Of a DNA stretch of 41,623 nt, positions 1 through 8,550 are shown piece by piece; positions within the stretch are counted from its first letter, which is position 1; the number at the start of each line of letters is the position of its first letter. The notes beneath the pieces were generated by a model, which saw only the letters and a list, made by a program, of their open reading frames with translations, was not told the origin of the DNA and searched no databases. The DNA is taken from assembly GCA_039808645.1 (NCBI GenBank), contig JBDHTL010000013.1, forward strand, positions 1 to 41,623, in the 5' to 3' direction. The translations under genes were made by a program, and so were the position numbers. Source of the DNA: JAJXWB01 sp039808645. Its GTDB lineage: Bacteria > Pseudomonadota > Alphaproteobacteria > Rhizobiales > Beijerinckiaceae.

Positions 1-1785
<1,785 letters not shown>

Positions 1786-1945
1786 CAAGTTCACTCCGAA
1801 CCCGCTGTGGGGCGCAGCCGGCGCGTCGCATCCGCGCCCGCGCATGTCGCGCCCTGAAGACGGCAGCGCGCCCCGTTCGATTCGCAAAGAGGTGATTCTC
1901 TCCTCGCGAAAATCGCAGGCCGGCGCCTAACCGCTTCTTAACCAA

Positions 1946-1961
1946 GGACGCCGCGGCGTCC
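1946..1961. repeat. Perfect 16-bp palindrome in the dnaG-rpoD gap
   Basis: GGACGCCGCGGCGTCC is a perfect palindrome lying 57 bases past the dnaG stop and about 160 bases before rpoD. In the direction of transcription (minus strand) a run of Ts precedes it, but only TTGGTT follows, so it is not a textbook intrinsic terminator. It could be a weak terminator or processing hairpin between the two genes, or an operator for rpoD. Confidence 0.5.
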
Positions 1962-2018
1962 GAAAAAATCTTGCGACCAATCTGCGCGCGAAGCAGCGAA
2001 CGCCCTTCGGCGGCCGTC

Positions 2019-3968
2019 TCACAATTCTTTCGACGAGCGTCCTGATGGGGTCCCGAAACCTTCGATGACCGCCTCCGCCCCGTCCAATGTGGAGAGCTGA
2101 CCCTGTATGTCCTGCAATCGCGCGAGATTGCGGTCGTTCGCATCCTCCGCCAGAGCGGCCTCCGCGGCGACCAATTCCCTATGTAACGCCTTGGTCCTGC
2201 GATGCAAGGCCAGCGCCTGATTCAGCGCGTGGCGGGCGTCGGACACATCCGCCGAGGGGCGCACCGACCAGAGGGTGGAGATGCCGGCCATCGCGTCCAA
2301 CCGGTCGAGGACGGACCGGAGCCCGCCGCGCTCGACCTCGGCCCTGAGATCGGCGGCCGCCTCGCCCGCGCTGGCGGAGGAGAGGAGGAAATCCCGCAAC
2401 CGGGCGAGGTCGGGATTGCCGAGCTCGAGCGCGGCCAGGTCCTCGGCCTGCTCGACCGCCAGGTCCGGGTGATTGCAAATCAATAATAAAATCAACGCCT
2501 CGCGTGGGGCGATGGCCTTCGGGCCGCCGGCGAAGAGGCTGGAGCGGGCGAGCGCCGGGCTGATCGTGAGCGGCGCCGCCTGCTGACGCCAGCCGCCGTT
2601 CGGGCCGCTCCGTCCGCGTTCCCGCGGCTCCCACCGCCGGCCTTCGCCACGGGCGCGGTCGCGGCCGAAGAGGGTGGAGACCCGGCTGGAAAACTCCTCG
2701 CGATAGTGTCGGCGCAGGCTTTCGTCGCCGATCGCCTGCAGCGCCTGGAAGGCGCGGGCCTCGAACGAAGCGCGACGCTCGGGCGTGTCGAGGGGCTGCG
2801 CCTCGACTTCGCGCCGCCAGAGCACGTCGACCAGCGGCTGCGCCTCGGAAATGACCGCCTCCACGGCGGCGGGGCCCGCCGCGCGGACGAGATCGTCCGG
2901 GTCCTGCCCATCCGGCAGGAAGGCGAAGCGCAGCGAGCGGCCGGGGCCGATCAGCGGCAGGGCGGTCTCGATCGCCCGGAAGGCGGCCTTGCGGCCGGCG
3001 CGGTCGCCGTCGAAGCAGAGGATCGGCTCCTCCGCCATCGCCCAGAGCAACTGGACCTGTTCCGGCGTCATGGCGGTGCCGAGCGGCGCGACCGTCTCCG
3101 GGAAGCCCGCCGTATGCATGGCGATGACGTCGACGTAGCCCTCGACCGCGATCACGCGGTTCGACTTGTGCGCGGCGGCGCGGGCGCGGTGGTGGTTGTA
3201 GAGGCAATGGCCCTTGTGAAAGAGCGGAGTTTCAGGCGAATTCAGGTATTTGGCATAGGTGCGTCCGTCAGGACGCCCGTCTGAAGACGGGCTATGGACG
3301 TCTTTCTCCATCGCCCGCCCGCCGAAGGCGATCACCCGGCCCGACCTGTCGGCGATGGGAAACATGACGCGATCGCGAAAACGGTCGTAGGGCACGGCGA
3401 TGTCCTCGCCGTGCACAAGCAGGCCCGCCTCGATCATGGTCGGGCCGTCGACGTCCTTGGCCGCCAGAAAGTCCCGCAGCGCGAATTTTTCCCGGGGCGC
3501 GTAGCCGAGGCGAAAGTCCTTCTGCAACGCCGACCCCAGGCCGCGGTCGGCGAGATAGCCGCGGGCGCGGGCGCCTTCGGGCGCCTGCAGCCGGGTCTCG
3601 AACCAGCGGGCGGCGAGTTCCAGCGCCTCGTGCGTCGAGGCGCGGCGGGCCTCGCGCGCTTCCTCCTCGGCCGTCATCTTCGGCAGGGCGAGGCCGGCGT
3701 CGGCGGCCAGACGCTCGACCGCTTCGGGGAAGCTGACGCCTTCCGTCTCCATGACGAAATCGAAGATGTTGCCGTTCTTGCCGGCGGAAAAGTCGAAGAA
3801 GCGCGCCTTCTGGTCGTTGACGTAGAAGGACGGGGTCTTTTCCGCCGTGAAGGGCGAGAGCCCGCGCCATTCGCGGCCCTCCTTCTTCAGGCGCACGCGC
3901 CGGCCCGCCACCTGCGACATGGGCAGGCGGGCCCTGATCTCCTCCAGAAAGCTCGGCGGAAAACGCAT
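2019..3968 (-). CDS. dnaG: DNA primase DnaG
   Basis: It synthesises the RNA primers for chromosomal replication together with the DnaB helicase. The protein is 649 aa, a normal length. The N-terminal CHC2-type zinc-ribbon region is recognisable (residues 35-72, with EKTPSF at 43-48), but all four zinc ligands are replaced (Ser38, Thr41, Asp59, Ala62 where Cys/His/Cys/Cys are expected). The RNA polymerase core with TOPRIM follows (EGYVDVIAMHTAGFPETVAP and CFDGDRAGRKAAFRA), then a C-terminal helicase-interaction region. Just before AKYLNSPETPLFHKGH there are about 14 extra residues (HSPSSDGRPDGRTY) encoded by palindromic DNA, listed separately. The ATG at 3968 opens toward a short region shared with the divergent panB. 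Identification is certain; the function of the zinc-less N-domain is not. Confidence 0.97.
   Translation of the reverse strand: MRFPPSFLEEIRARLPMSQVAGRRVRLKKEGREWRGLSPFTAEKTPSFYVNDQKARFFDFSAGKNGNIFDFVMETEGVSFPEAVERLAADAGLALPKMTAEEEAREARRASTHEALELAARWFETRLQAPEGARARGYLADRGLGSALQKDFRLGYAPREKFALRDFLAAKDVDGPTMIEAGLLVHGEDIAVPYDRFRDRVMFPIADRSGRVIAFGGRAMEKDVHSPSSDGRPDGRTYAKYLNSPETPLFHKGHCLYNHHRARAAAHKSNRVIAVEGYVDVIAMHTAGFPETVAPLGTAMTPEQVQLLWAMAEEPILCFDGDRAGRKAAFRAIETALPLIGPGRSLRFAFLPDGQDPDDLVRAAGPAAVEAVISEAQPLVDVLWRREVEAQPLDTPERRASFEARAFQALQAIGDESLRRHYREEFSSRVSTLFGRDRARGEGRRWEPRERGRSGPNGGWRQQAAPLTISPALARSSLFAGGPKAIAPREALILLLICNHPDLAVEQAEDLAALELGNPDLARLRDFLLSSASAGEAAADLRAEVERGGLRSVLDRLDAMAGISTLWSVRPSADVSDARHALNQALALHRRTKALHRELVAAEAALAEDANDRNLARLQDIQGQLSTLDGAEAVIEGFGTPSGRSSKEL
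3255..3302. repeat. Palindromic element inserted in frame in dnaG
   Basis: The plus strand contains GCCCGTCTGAAGACGGGC, a perfect 18-bp palindrome, flanked by further GTCC/GGAC complementarity (GTCCGTCAGGAC next to it and GGACGTC after it). It encodes the extra segment of DnaG between KDV and AKYLNSPET. An 18-bp palindrome with the same TTCA/TGAA core and a different stem (GCGAGCCTTCAGGCTCGC) occurs in the intergenic element at 7611-7669. I infer a REP-like element captured inside an essential gene without breaking the frame; exact borders are uncertain. Confidence 0.5.
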
Positions 3969-4066
3969 GATCCCTTTTCGCGCAAAGATTGCGTCGTCCC
4001 TATATAACAGGCCGCAAGCGAGGGGCGGGCGCCGTCCCCGCTTTCAACAGGCTGAGGGACACGAAT

Positions 4067-4870
4067 ATGCGCAGCGCCGCCCGGTTTTTCGAGATGAAGC
4101 GTAGGGCAGAGAAGATCGCCATGCTGACGGCCTACGACGCACCGACGGCGCGGGCGCAGGCGGCGGCCGGCGTCGACCTCATTCTCGTGGGCGACAGCGT
4201 GGGCACGAACATGCTGGGCTATGCGAGCGAGCGCGAGGTGCAGCTGGCCGACATTGCGCATCACACCCGCGCCGTGCGCCGCGGCGCGCCGGACATGTTC
4301 GTCATTTCGGACCTGCCCTATGCGACCTACCAGAGCCCCGAACAGGCGCTCGCCAATGCGAAGATCCTGGTCGAGGCCGGCGCCGACATGGTGAAATTCG
4401 AAGGGCCGCTGCCCGAGGTCGTGCGCGCGATCAAGGGCGCGGGGATCGCGGTCTGCTGCCATCTCGGCCTCGAGCCGCAGAACCACGAGGAAAAGCGGCT
4501 GAAGGGCAGGACGGCGGCCGAAGCCCGCAAACTCGTGGCGGATTCGAAGGCGCTGGACGAGGCCGGCATGGACATGCTGGTGCTGGAAGTGATCCCGGAG
4601 GATGTGGGCGAGGCCGTGACCCGGGCGATCAAGGCGCCGACCATCGGCATCGGCGGCGGCCGGAGGACCGACGGCCAGGTGCTGGTGATCGTCGACGTGC
4701 TCGGCTTCACCGACGCGAATTTCAAGCACAACAAGCGCTACGCCGAGGTCGGCGCGACCATGCGGCAGGCCGCCGCCGCCTATGTGGCGGATGTGAAGTC
4801 GGGCGCTTTCCCGGCCGAATCCAACGCCTTCAAGATGCCGGCGGCGGAGCGGGAGGCGTTTCTGGGGTAG
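4067..4870 (+). CDS. panB: 3-methyl-2-oxobutanoate hydroxymethyltransferase (PanB)
   Basis: It makes ketopantoate from 2-oxoisovalerate and methylene-tetrahydrofolate, the first step of pantothenate and CoA synthesis. The 267-aa length fits the family. Expected Mg2+ ligands are present: Asp43 in VGDS, Asp82 in SDLPYATYQ and Glu112 in KFEGP. The catalytic-region Glu174 is in LVLEVIPED, and the TIGIGGG and DGQVLV blocks are intact. The start at 4067 is chosen because the family N-terminus begins here and GAGGGA lies about 8 bases upstream; an in-frame start at 3989 would add an unlikely 26 residues. Slightly off-consensus points are DLPYATYQ (usually DMPF.SY) and CHLGLEPQ (usually GH.GLTPQ). 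No panC or panD is adjacent. It is divergent from dnaG. Confidence 0.9.
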   Translation: MRSAARFFEMKRRAEKIAMLTAYDAPTARAQAAAGVDLILVGDSVGTNMLGYASEREVQLADIAHHTRAVRRGAPDMFVISDLPYATYQSPEQALANAKILVEAGADMVKFEGPLPEVVRAIKGAGIAVCCHLGLEPQNHEEKRLKGRTAAEARKLVADSKALDEAGMDMLVLEVIPEDVGEAVTRAIKAPTIGIGGGRRTDGQVLVIVDVLGFTDANFKHNKRYAEVGATMRQAAAAYVADVKSGAFPAESNAFKMPAAEREAFLG

Positions 4871-4925
4871 GCTGGGCGACGCCGCACGCATTTGCCACCC
4901 ACGACCCTTTCGCCTATAAGCCGCC

Positions 4926-4967
4926 CGCGCCCGTTTCCGACACCCCTGGAGGCGTGGGCGCGTTTTT
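4926..4967 (+). terminator. Intrinsic terminator-like hairpin after panB
   Basis: CGCGCCC (4926-4932) pairs perfectly with GGGCGCG (4956-4962), and five Ts follow directly (4963-4967). It lies 55 bases after the panB stop and 66 bases before rplY, so it probably ends panB transcripts. It could instead act as an attenuator in an rplY leader. Confidence 0.55.
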
Positions 4968-5033
4968 GCGCATCGGCTTGTTCGAAAAGTCTGCGATTTT
5001 TCGGGCCGACGCGTTCTCATAAAGGACTGAACC

Positions 5034-5684
5034 ATGGCCGAGACGAAGACTCTCGCGGCCTCGGTCCGCAGCGGGACCGGCAAGGGGGCCGCCCGCAGCG
5101 TACGCCGAGAAGGCCGCATTCCCGCAGTGATCTATGGCGGGGGCGAAGCCGCCCAGCCGATCTCGCTGGACCGCAAGACTGCCACCCAGCTCATCTACGC
5201 CGGCCACTTCCTGACGACGATCTTCGAGATCGACGTGGACGGCAAGAAGGAGCGCGCCATTCCGCGCGACTACCAGCTCGATCCCGTGAAGGACACGGTC
5301 CAGCACGTCGACTTCCTTCGGCTGAAGGCGGGCTCGCGCCTGCGCGTCGACGTTCCCGTGCATTTCATCAACGTGGAAACCGCGCCCGGCATCAAGCGCG
5401 GCGGTTCGGTCAACATCGTCCGCCACACGGTCGAGATGTTCGTGCCGGCCGACAATATCCCGGAATTCCTGACCGGGGATCTCGCTGGCTTCGACTTCAA
5501 CGACTCGCTGCATATTTCGGCGATCAAGCTGCCGGAAGGCTGCAAGCCGACGATCACGGACCGCGACTTCACCATCGCGACGATCGCGCCGCCGGCCGTC
5601 GAGAAGGAAGCCGCGCCGGCCGCCGCGCCCGCCGCTGCGCCTGCAGCCAAGGCCGCGCCGGCCAAGGACGACAAGAAGAAGTAG
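5034..5684 (+). CDS. rplY: 50S ribosomal protein bL25 (Ctc/TL5 type)
   Basis: This 5S-rRNA-binding protein of the large ribosomal subunit has 216 aa and the long two-domain Ctc/TL5 form. The N-terminal L25 domain (VRSGTGKGAARSVRREGRIP then VIYGGGEAAQPISLD) is followed by the beta-rich TL5 domain (residues ~100-190). It ends in a low-complexity Ala/Pro/Lys tail of about 25 residues, as is common in alphaproteobacteria. ATG 5034 has AAAGGA about 8 bases upstream. It is followed by pth, a very common pairing, with a palindromic repeat in the 114-bp gap. Confidence 0.96.
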   Translation: MAETKTLAASVRSGTGKGAARSVRREGRIPAVIYGGGEAAQPISLDRKTATQLIYAGHFLTTIFEIDVDGKKERAIPRDYQLDPVKDTVQHVDFLRLKAGSRLRVDVPVHFINVETAPGIKRGGSVNIVRHTVEMFVPADNIPEFLTGDLAGFDFNDSLHISAIKLPEGCKPTITDRDFTIATIAPPAVEKEAAPAAAPAAAPAAKAAPAKDDKKK

Positions 5685-5695
5685 GCCTCACGTCT

Positions 5696-5769
5696 GTCAT
5701 TCCCGGCGACGCAAAGCGTCGACCGGGAATCCAGCCACTGTTCTGGATCCCCGCTTTCGCGGGGATGAC
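5696..5769. repeat. REP-like double hairpin between rplY and pth
   Basis: The element starts GTCATTCCCGG and ends CGCGGGGATGAC. It folds as two hairpins: TTCCCGGCGACGC/GCGTCGACCGGGAA around an AAA loop, and ATCCCCGC-TTTC-GCGGGGAT. The same GTCAT...ATGAC outer arms recur at 6410-6560, 26988-27116 and 32787-32865, so this is one dispersed family. It may also act as the rplY 3' end. Confidence 0.85.
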
Positions 5770-5798
5770 AATTGACGCAGGACGCCGGGACGCTTCCC

Positions 5799-6407
5799 AT
5801 GCTGCTCTTCGTCGGGCTCGGCAATCCCGGCCGCCAGTACGCCCGCAACCGCCACAACATCGGCTTCATGGCCATCGACGAGATCGCGCGCGCGCATAAT
5901 TTCGCGCCGTTCCGCGCGCGTTTCCAGGGCCGCGTGAGCGAAGGCCAGATCGGGACCGAGCGCGTCATCCTGCTCGAGCCGGGCACCTACATGAACGAGT
6001 CCGGCCGCGCGGTCGGCGAAGCCGCGCGCTTCTACAAGCTCGGCCTCGGCGACATCGTCGTCTTCCACGACGAACTCGATCTCGCTCCGGGCAAGTGCCG
6101 GGTGAAGGTCGGCGGCGGGGCTGCGGGCCACAACGGCCTGCGCTCGATCACCGCGCATGTCGGCAACGACTACAAGCGAGTGCGCCTCGGCATCGGCCAT
6201 CCCGGCGACAAGACCCTCGTGCACTCCTACGTGCTGAACGATTTCGCCAGGTCGGAGGAGAAGTGGGTCGAGGCCCTGTGCGACGTCGTCGCGCGCAATG
6301 CGGGCCTCCTCGCGAAAGGCGACGACGCGAGCTTCCAGAACAAGGCGCATCTGGCGATGGAAGCGGCAGGCTTTGCGGACGTGAAGCGCGTGGGGGAGAA
6401 GCCGTAG
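5799..6407 (+). CDS. pth: Peptidyl-tRNA hydrolase
   Basis: It recycles peptidyl-tRNA released from stalled ribosomes. It is 202 aa and shows all family motifs: FVGLGNPG and YARNRHNIGFM (Asn9 and the catalytic His19), TYMNESG (Asn66), FHDELDLAPGK (Asp91), and GGGAAGHNGLRSI. ATG 5799 is preferred because MLLFVGLGNPG matches the family N-terminus. A TTG at 5772 is in frame, but it lies just after the repeat element and would add nine residues. The ribosome-binding site is weak. The ychF gene that often follows pth is not here. Confidence 0.95.
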   Translation: MLLFVGLGNPGRQYARNRHNIGFMAIDEIARAHNFAPFRARFQGRVSEGQIGTERVILLEPGTYMNESGRAVGEAARFYKLGLGDIVVFHDELDLAPGKCRVKVGGGAAGHNGLRSITAHVGNDYKRVRLGIGHPGDKTLVHSYVLNDFARSEEKWVEALCDVVARNAGLLAKGDDASFQNKAHLAMEAAGFADVKRVGEKP

Positions 6408-6409
6408 CC

Positions 6410-6560
6410 GTCATCCCCGCGAAAGCGGGAATCCGGAGCAAGCTCCCTCATCTCTCGTCACGACCCTGGGTCCCCGCGCCACGAAGTCGGCGCCGGGAAG
6501 TCGGCAGGTGCCGACTTCCCTTGAAGTTGCCGACTTCGGTCGGACTTTCGCGGGGACGAC
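6410..6560. repeat. Composite palindromic element after pth
   Basis: The outer arms GTCATCCCCGCGAAAG (6410-6425) and CTTTCGCGGGGACGAC (about 6545-6560) are nearly perfect inverted copies of the REP family seen at 5696-5769. Inside lies a second palindrome, GGGAAGTCGGC/GCCGACTTCCC (6495-6520, four-base loop), with further GAAGTCGG and CCGACTTC copies on both sides (6483-6490 and about 6530-6537). It fills almost the whole gap between convergent pth and the lactonase-like gene. Confidence 0.8.
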
Positions 6561-6571
6561 AGTCCTGCTCC

Positions 6572-7498
6572 TCACGAAAAATTCAGCTTCAGTCCCGGCC
6601 GCGGCCATTCGAACGACACGAGCTTGCCGGTGGACGACAGCGTGACATAGGCCGTGCGCAGGTCCGGTCCGCCGAAGCAGATGTTGGTCGTCATGTAGTC
6701 GGGCATGGGCACGTGCTCGACCGACTTGCCGTCCGGCGACATCACGGTGATGCCGCCGTTCATCAGCGTCGCGACGCAGACATTGCCCGCGCCGTCGACC
6801 GCCAGCGAATCGAACAATTGAAAGCCCGGCACGCCGGCCAGCAATTCGCCGCCGGCCGCCGCATGGCCGGTCTTTTTCGGCACGAGCTTGCCGGGGCCCT
6901 CGAGATCCCATTTCCACACGCGGCCGGTCTGCGTCTCGGCGGCGTAGAGCGTCTTCTCGTCCGGCGAAAGGCCGACGCCGTTCGGCGTCATCATCGGATA
7001 GATGGCTTCGGTGATGAAGGAGCCGTCAGCTTTCGCGTAATAGAGGCCGCCGCGATCCATGTCGCGCGCGCGGCCCTTGCCGAGGTCGGTGAACCAGAAG
7101 CCGCCCGTGCGGTCGAAGACGATATCGTTGGGACCGCGCAGCTTGCCGTTCTCCGCGCCGTCGTAGACGCGCTCGACCTTGCCGGTCGCAATATCGATGC
7201 GCTCGATGCGCCCGCCCGAATAGTCCTTTGCCTGTGCGACCGGGCGAAGGCCGGTCTCGGGCGTCTCACGCCATTCGAAGCCGCCGTTGTTGCAGACATA
7301 CATCTTTCCGTCGGGCCCGAGCGCCGCGCCGTTCGGTCCGCCGCCGGGCTCCGCGATCACCTGCACCTTTCCGTCAGGCGTGACGCGCGACAGCGTGCCG
7401 CGCGCGATCTCGACGAGTATGACCGAGCCGTCGGGCATGGCGACCGGGCCCTCGGGAAAACGAAGGCCCGTGGCGATTTCTTTGATTTTGATCTGCAT
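6572..7498 (-). CDS. SMP-30/gluconolactonase-family beta-propeller protein
   Basis: It is probably a sugar-lactone or related ester hydrolase of the SMP-30/gluconolactonase/LRE family, which are metal-dependent six-bladed propellers. Over 308 aa the blade repeats are visible: GLRFPEGPVAMPDGSVILVE with the metal-ligand Glu, GGGPNGAALGPDGKMYVCNN, GPNDIVFDRTGGFWFTDLGK, TPNGVGLSPDEKTLYAAET, and a final LFDSLAVDGAGNVCVATLMN. The ATG at 7498 has a strong GGGGAG 7 bases upstream; a further upstream start (7582) is less likely. There is no signal peptide, so it is likely cytoplasmic. The substrate cannot be told from sequence. It is convergent with pth. Confidence 0.88.
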   Translation of the reverse strand: MQIKIKEIATGLRFPEGPVAMPDGSVILVEIARGTLSRVTPDGKVQVIAEPGGGPNGAALGPDGKMYVCNNGGFEWRETPETGLRPVAQAKDYSGGRIERIDIATGKVERVYDGAENGKLRGPNDIVFDRTGGFWFTDLGKGRARDMDRGGLYYAKADGSFITEAIYPMMTPNGVGLSPDEKTLYAAETQTGRVWKWDLEGPGKLVPKKTGHAAAGGELLAGVPGFQLFDSLAVDGAGNVCVATLMNGGITVMSPDGKSVEHVPMPDYMTTNICFGGPDLRTAYVTLSSTGKLVSFEWPRPGLKLNFS

Positions 7499-7610
7499 CC
7501 GACGCTCCCCGGCGATGGTCTTGCCGGCGATTTTGCCGTTGTCGCGCGAAAAGGGGAACTGCGCACAAGACGGCGCAGGCATGTCTGGCGCGAAGGCGCA
7601 GAGAGCAGGC

Positions 7611-7669
7611 GGACCGCGAGCCTTCAGGCTCGCTTAATTGCACGGTGCGAGCTTGAAGGCTCGCGGTCC
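7611..7669. repeat. 59-bp inverted-repeat element
   Basis: Sixteen-base perfect arms GGACCGCGAGCCTTCA (7611-7626) and TGAAGGCTCGCGGTCC (7654-7669) enclose smaller palindromes (GCGAGCC-TTCA-GGCTCGC at 7616-7633, and its imperfect partner on the right). It abuts the stop codon of the transglutaminase-like gene at 7672. One arm recurs at 38070-38085. Confidence 0.85.
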
Positions 7670-7671
7670 GT

Positions 7672-8550
7672 TCAACCCACCGGTTTCACGTCGACGCTGA
7701 CTTTCAGCGTCTGCCTGCCGGAGACGAGGATGACGCCGTCGAGGGGCGCGACGTCGGAATAATCGCGGCCGATGGCGATCTCGACGAAATCGTCGTTGAC
7801 CTGCAGCGCGTTGGTCGGATCGAGACCGAGCCAGCCAGCCGCCGCGCCGCACCAAACGTTGACCCAGGCGTGCGAGGCGTCGGCGCCTTCGAGGCGCGGC
7901 TTGCCCTCCGGCGGAATGGTGCGGATGTAGCCGCTGACATAGGCCGCCGGCAGGCCGAGCCCGCGCAGGCCGGCGATCATGATATGCGCGAAATCCTGGC
8001 AGACGCCGCCGCGCGCATCGAAGGCCTCGGACAGCGGCGTCGAGATCAGGGTGGCTTCGGGGTCGTAGCGGAAATCCGTGCGGATGCGGCGCATGAGGTC
8101 GACGGCGCCGGCAAGGACCGGCCGGCCCGGCGGGAAGCTCCGCGCGGCATAGTCGGTCGCCGGTTCGTAGAGCGGGACGAGCTTGGTCGGAAAGATGAAA
8201 TGCGCCGGCGAACGCGCGTCGAGCGTCCTGACGTCGGAGACTTCGCGCTGCACGTCCTCCCAGGCGGGCGTGAGATCGGCGTGCGGCTGCGCAGCGCGCC
8301 GCACCTCGACGCTGGCGAGCGAGGTGACGCGCAATTCGCGATGCGCTTCCTCGATCCGCACGGTGGTGACGAGATTGCCGAAGAAGTCGGGGCGGGCGGC
8401 GCGCGAGACCGGTTGCGGCGCGAGCTCGACGCCGCTGTCGAGCACGCGCTGGCCGCGGCCGTCGCGCGGCGACAGCCTGAGCGTGCAGAGGGAGGAGGCG
8501 ACCGGGGATTCGTAGGAATAGGTCGTGATGTGCCTGATGTCGTAGATCAC
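7672..8550 (-). CDS. Transglutaminase-like cysteine peptidase-fold protein
   Basis: A 292-aa protein with an N-terminal bacterial transglutaminase-like domain (MIYDIRHITTYSY, typical of this family) and a transglutaminase/protease core. The catalytic triad is visible: Cys184 in GGVCQDFAHIM, His227 in DASHAWVNVW, and Asp244 in GLDPTNALQ. The start is GTG 8550, which overlaps the stop of the upstream ATP-grasp/alpha-E gene by four bases (GTGA), so the two are translationally coupled. There is no signal peptide. Comparative genomics links this family with alpha-E and circularly permuted ATP-grasp proteins as a predicted peptide-synthesis or peptide-modification system. The likely role is cleavage or amide exchange on a product of the partner protein; that is inference. 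Confidence 0.9.
   Translation of the reverse strand: MIYDIRHITTYSYESPVASSLCTLRLSPRDGRGQRVLDSGVELAPQPVSRAARPDFFGNLVTTVRIEEAHRELRVTSLASVEVRRAAQPHADLTPAWEDVQREVSDVRTLDARSPAHFIFPTKLVPLYEPATDYAARSFPPGRPVLAGAVDLMRRIRTDFRYDPEATLISTPLSEAFDARGGVCQDFAHIMIAGLRGLGLPAAYVSGYIRTIPPEGKPRLEGADASHAWVNVWCGAAAGWLGLDPTNALQVNDDFVEIAIGRDYSDVAPLDGVILVSGRQTLKVSVDVKPVG

Noticed and set aside
5690..5775. Repeat block considered as a CRISPR-like or tRNA feature
   Set aside because: It is two adjacent hairpins of a dispersed palindromic family, with no regular spacers and no cloverleaf.
6095..7762. 555-codon plus-strand frame across pth and the lactonase-like gene
   Set aside because: It reads pth out of frame, crosses a repeat, then runs antisense to the SMP-30-like gene.
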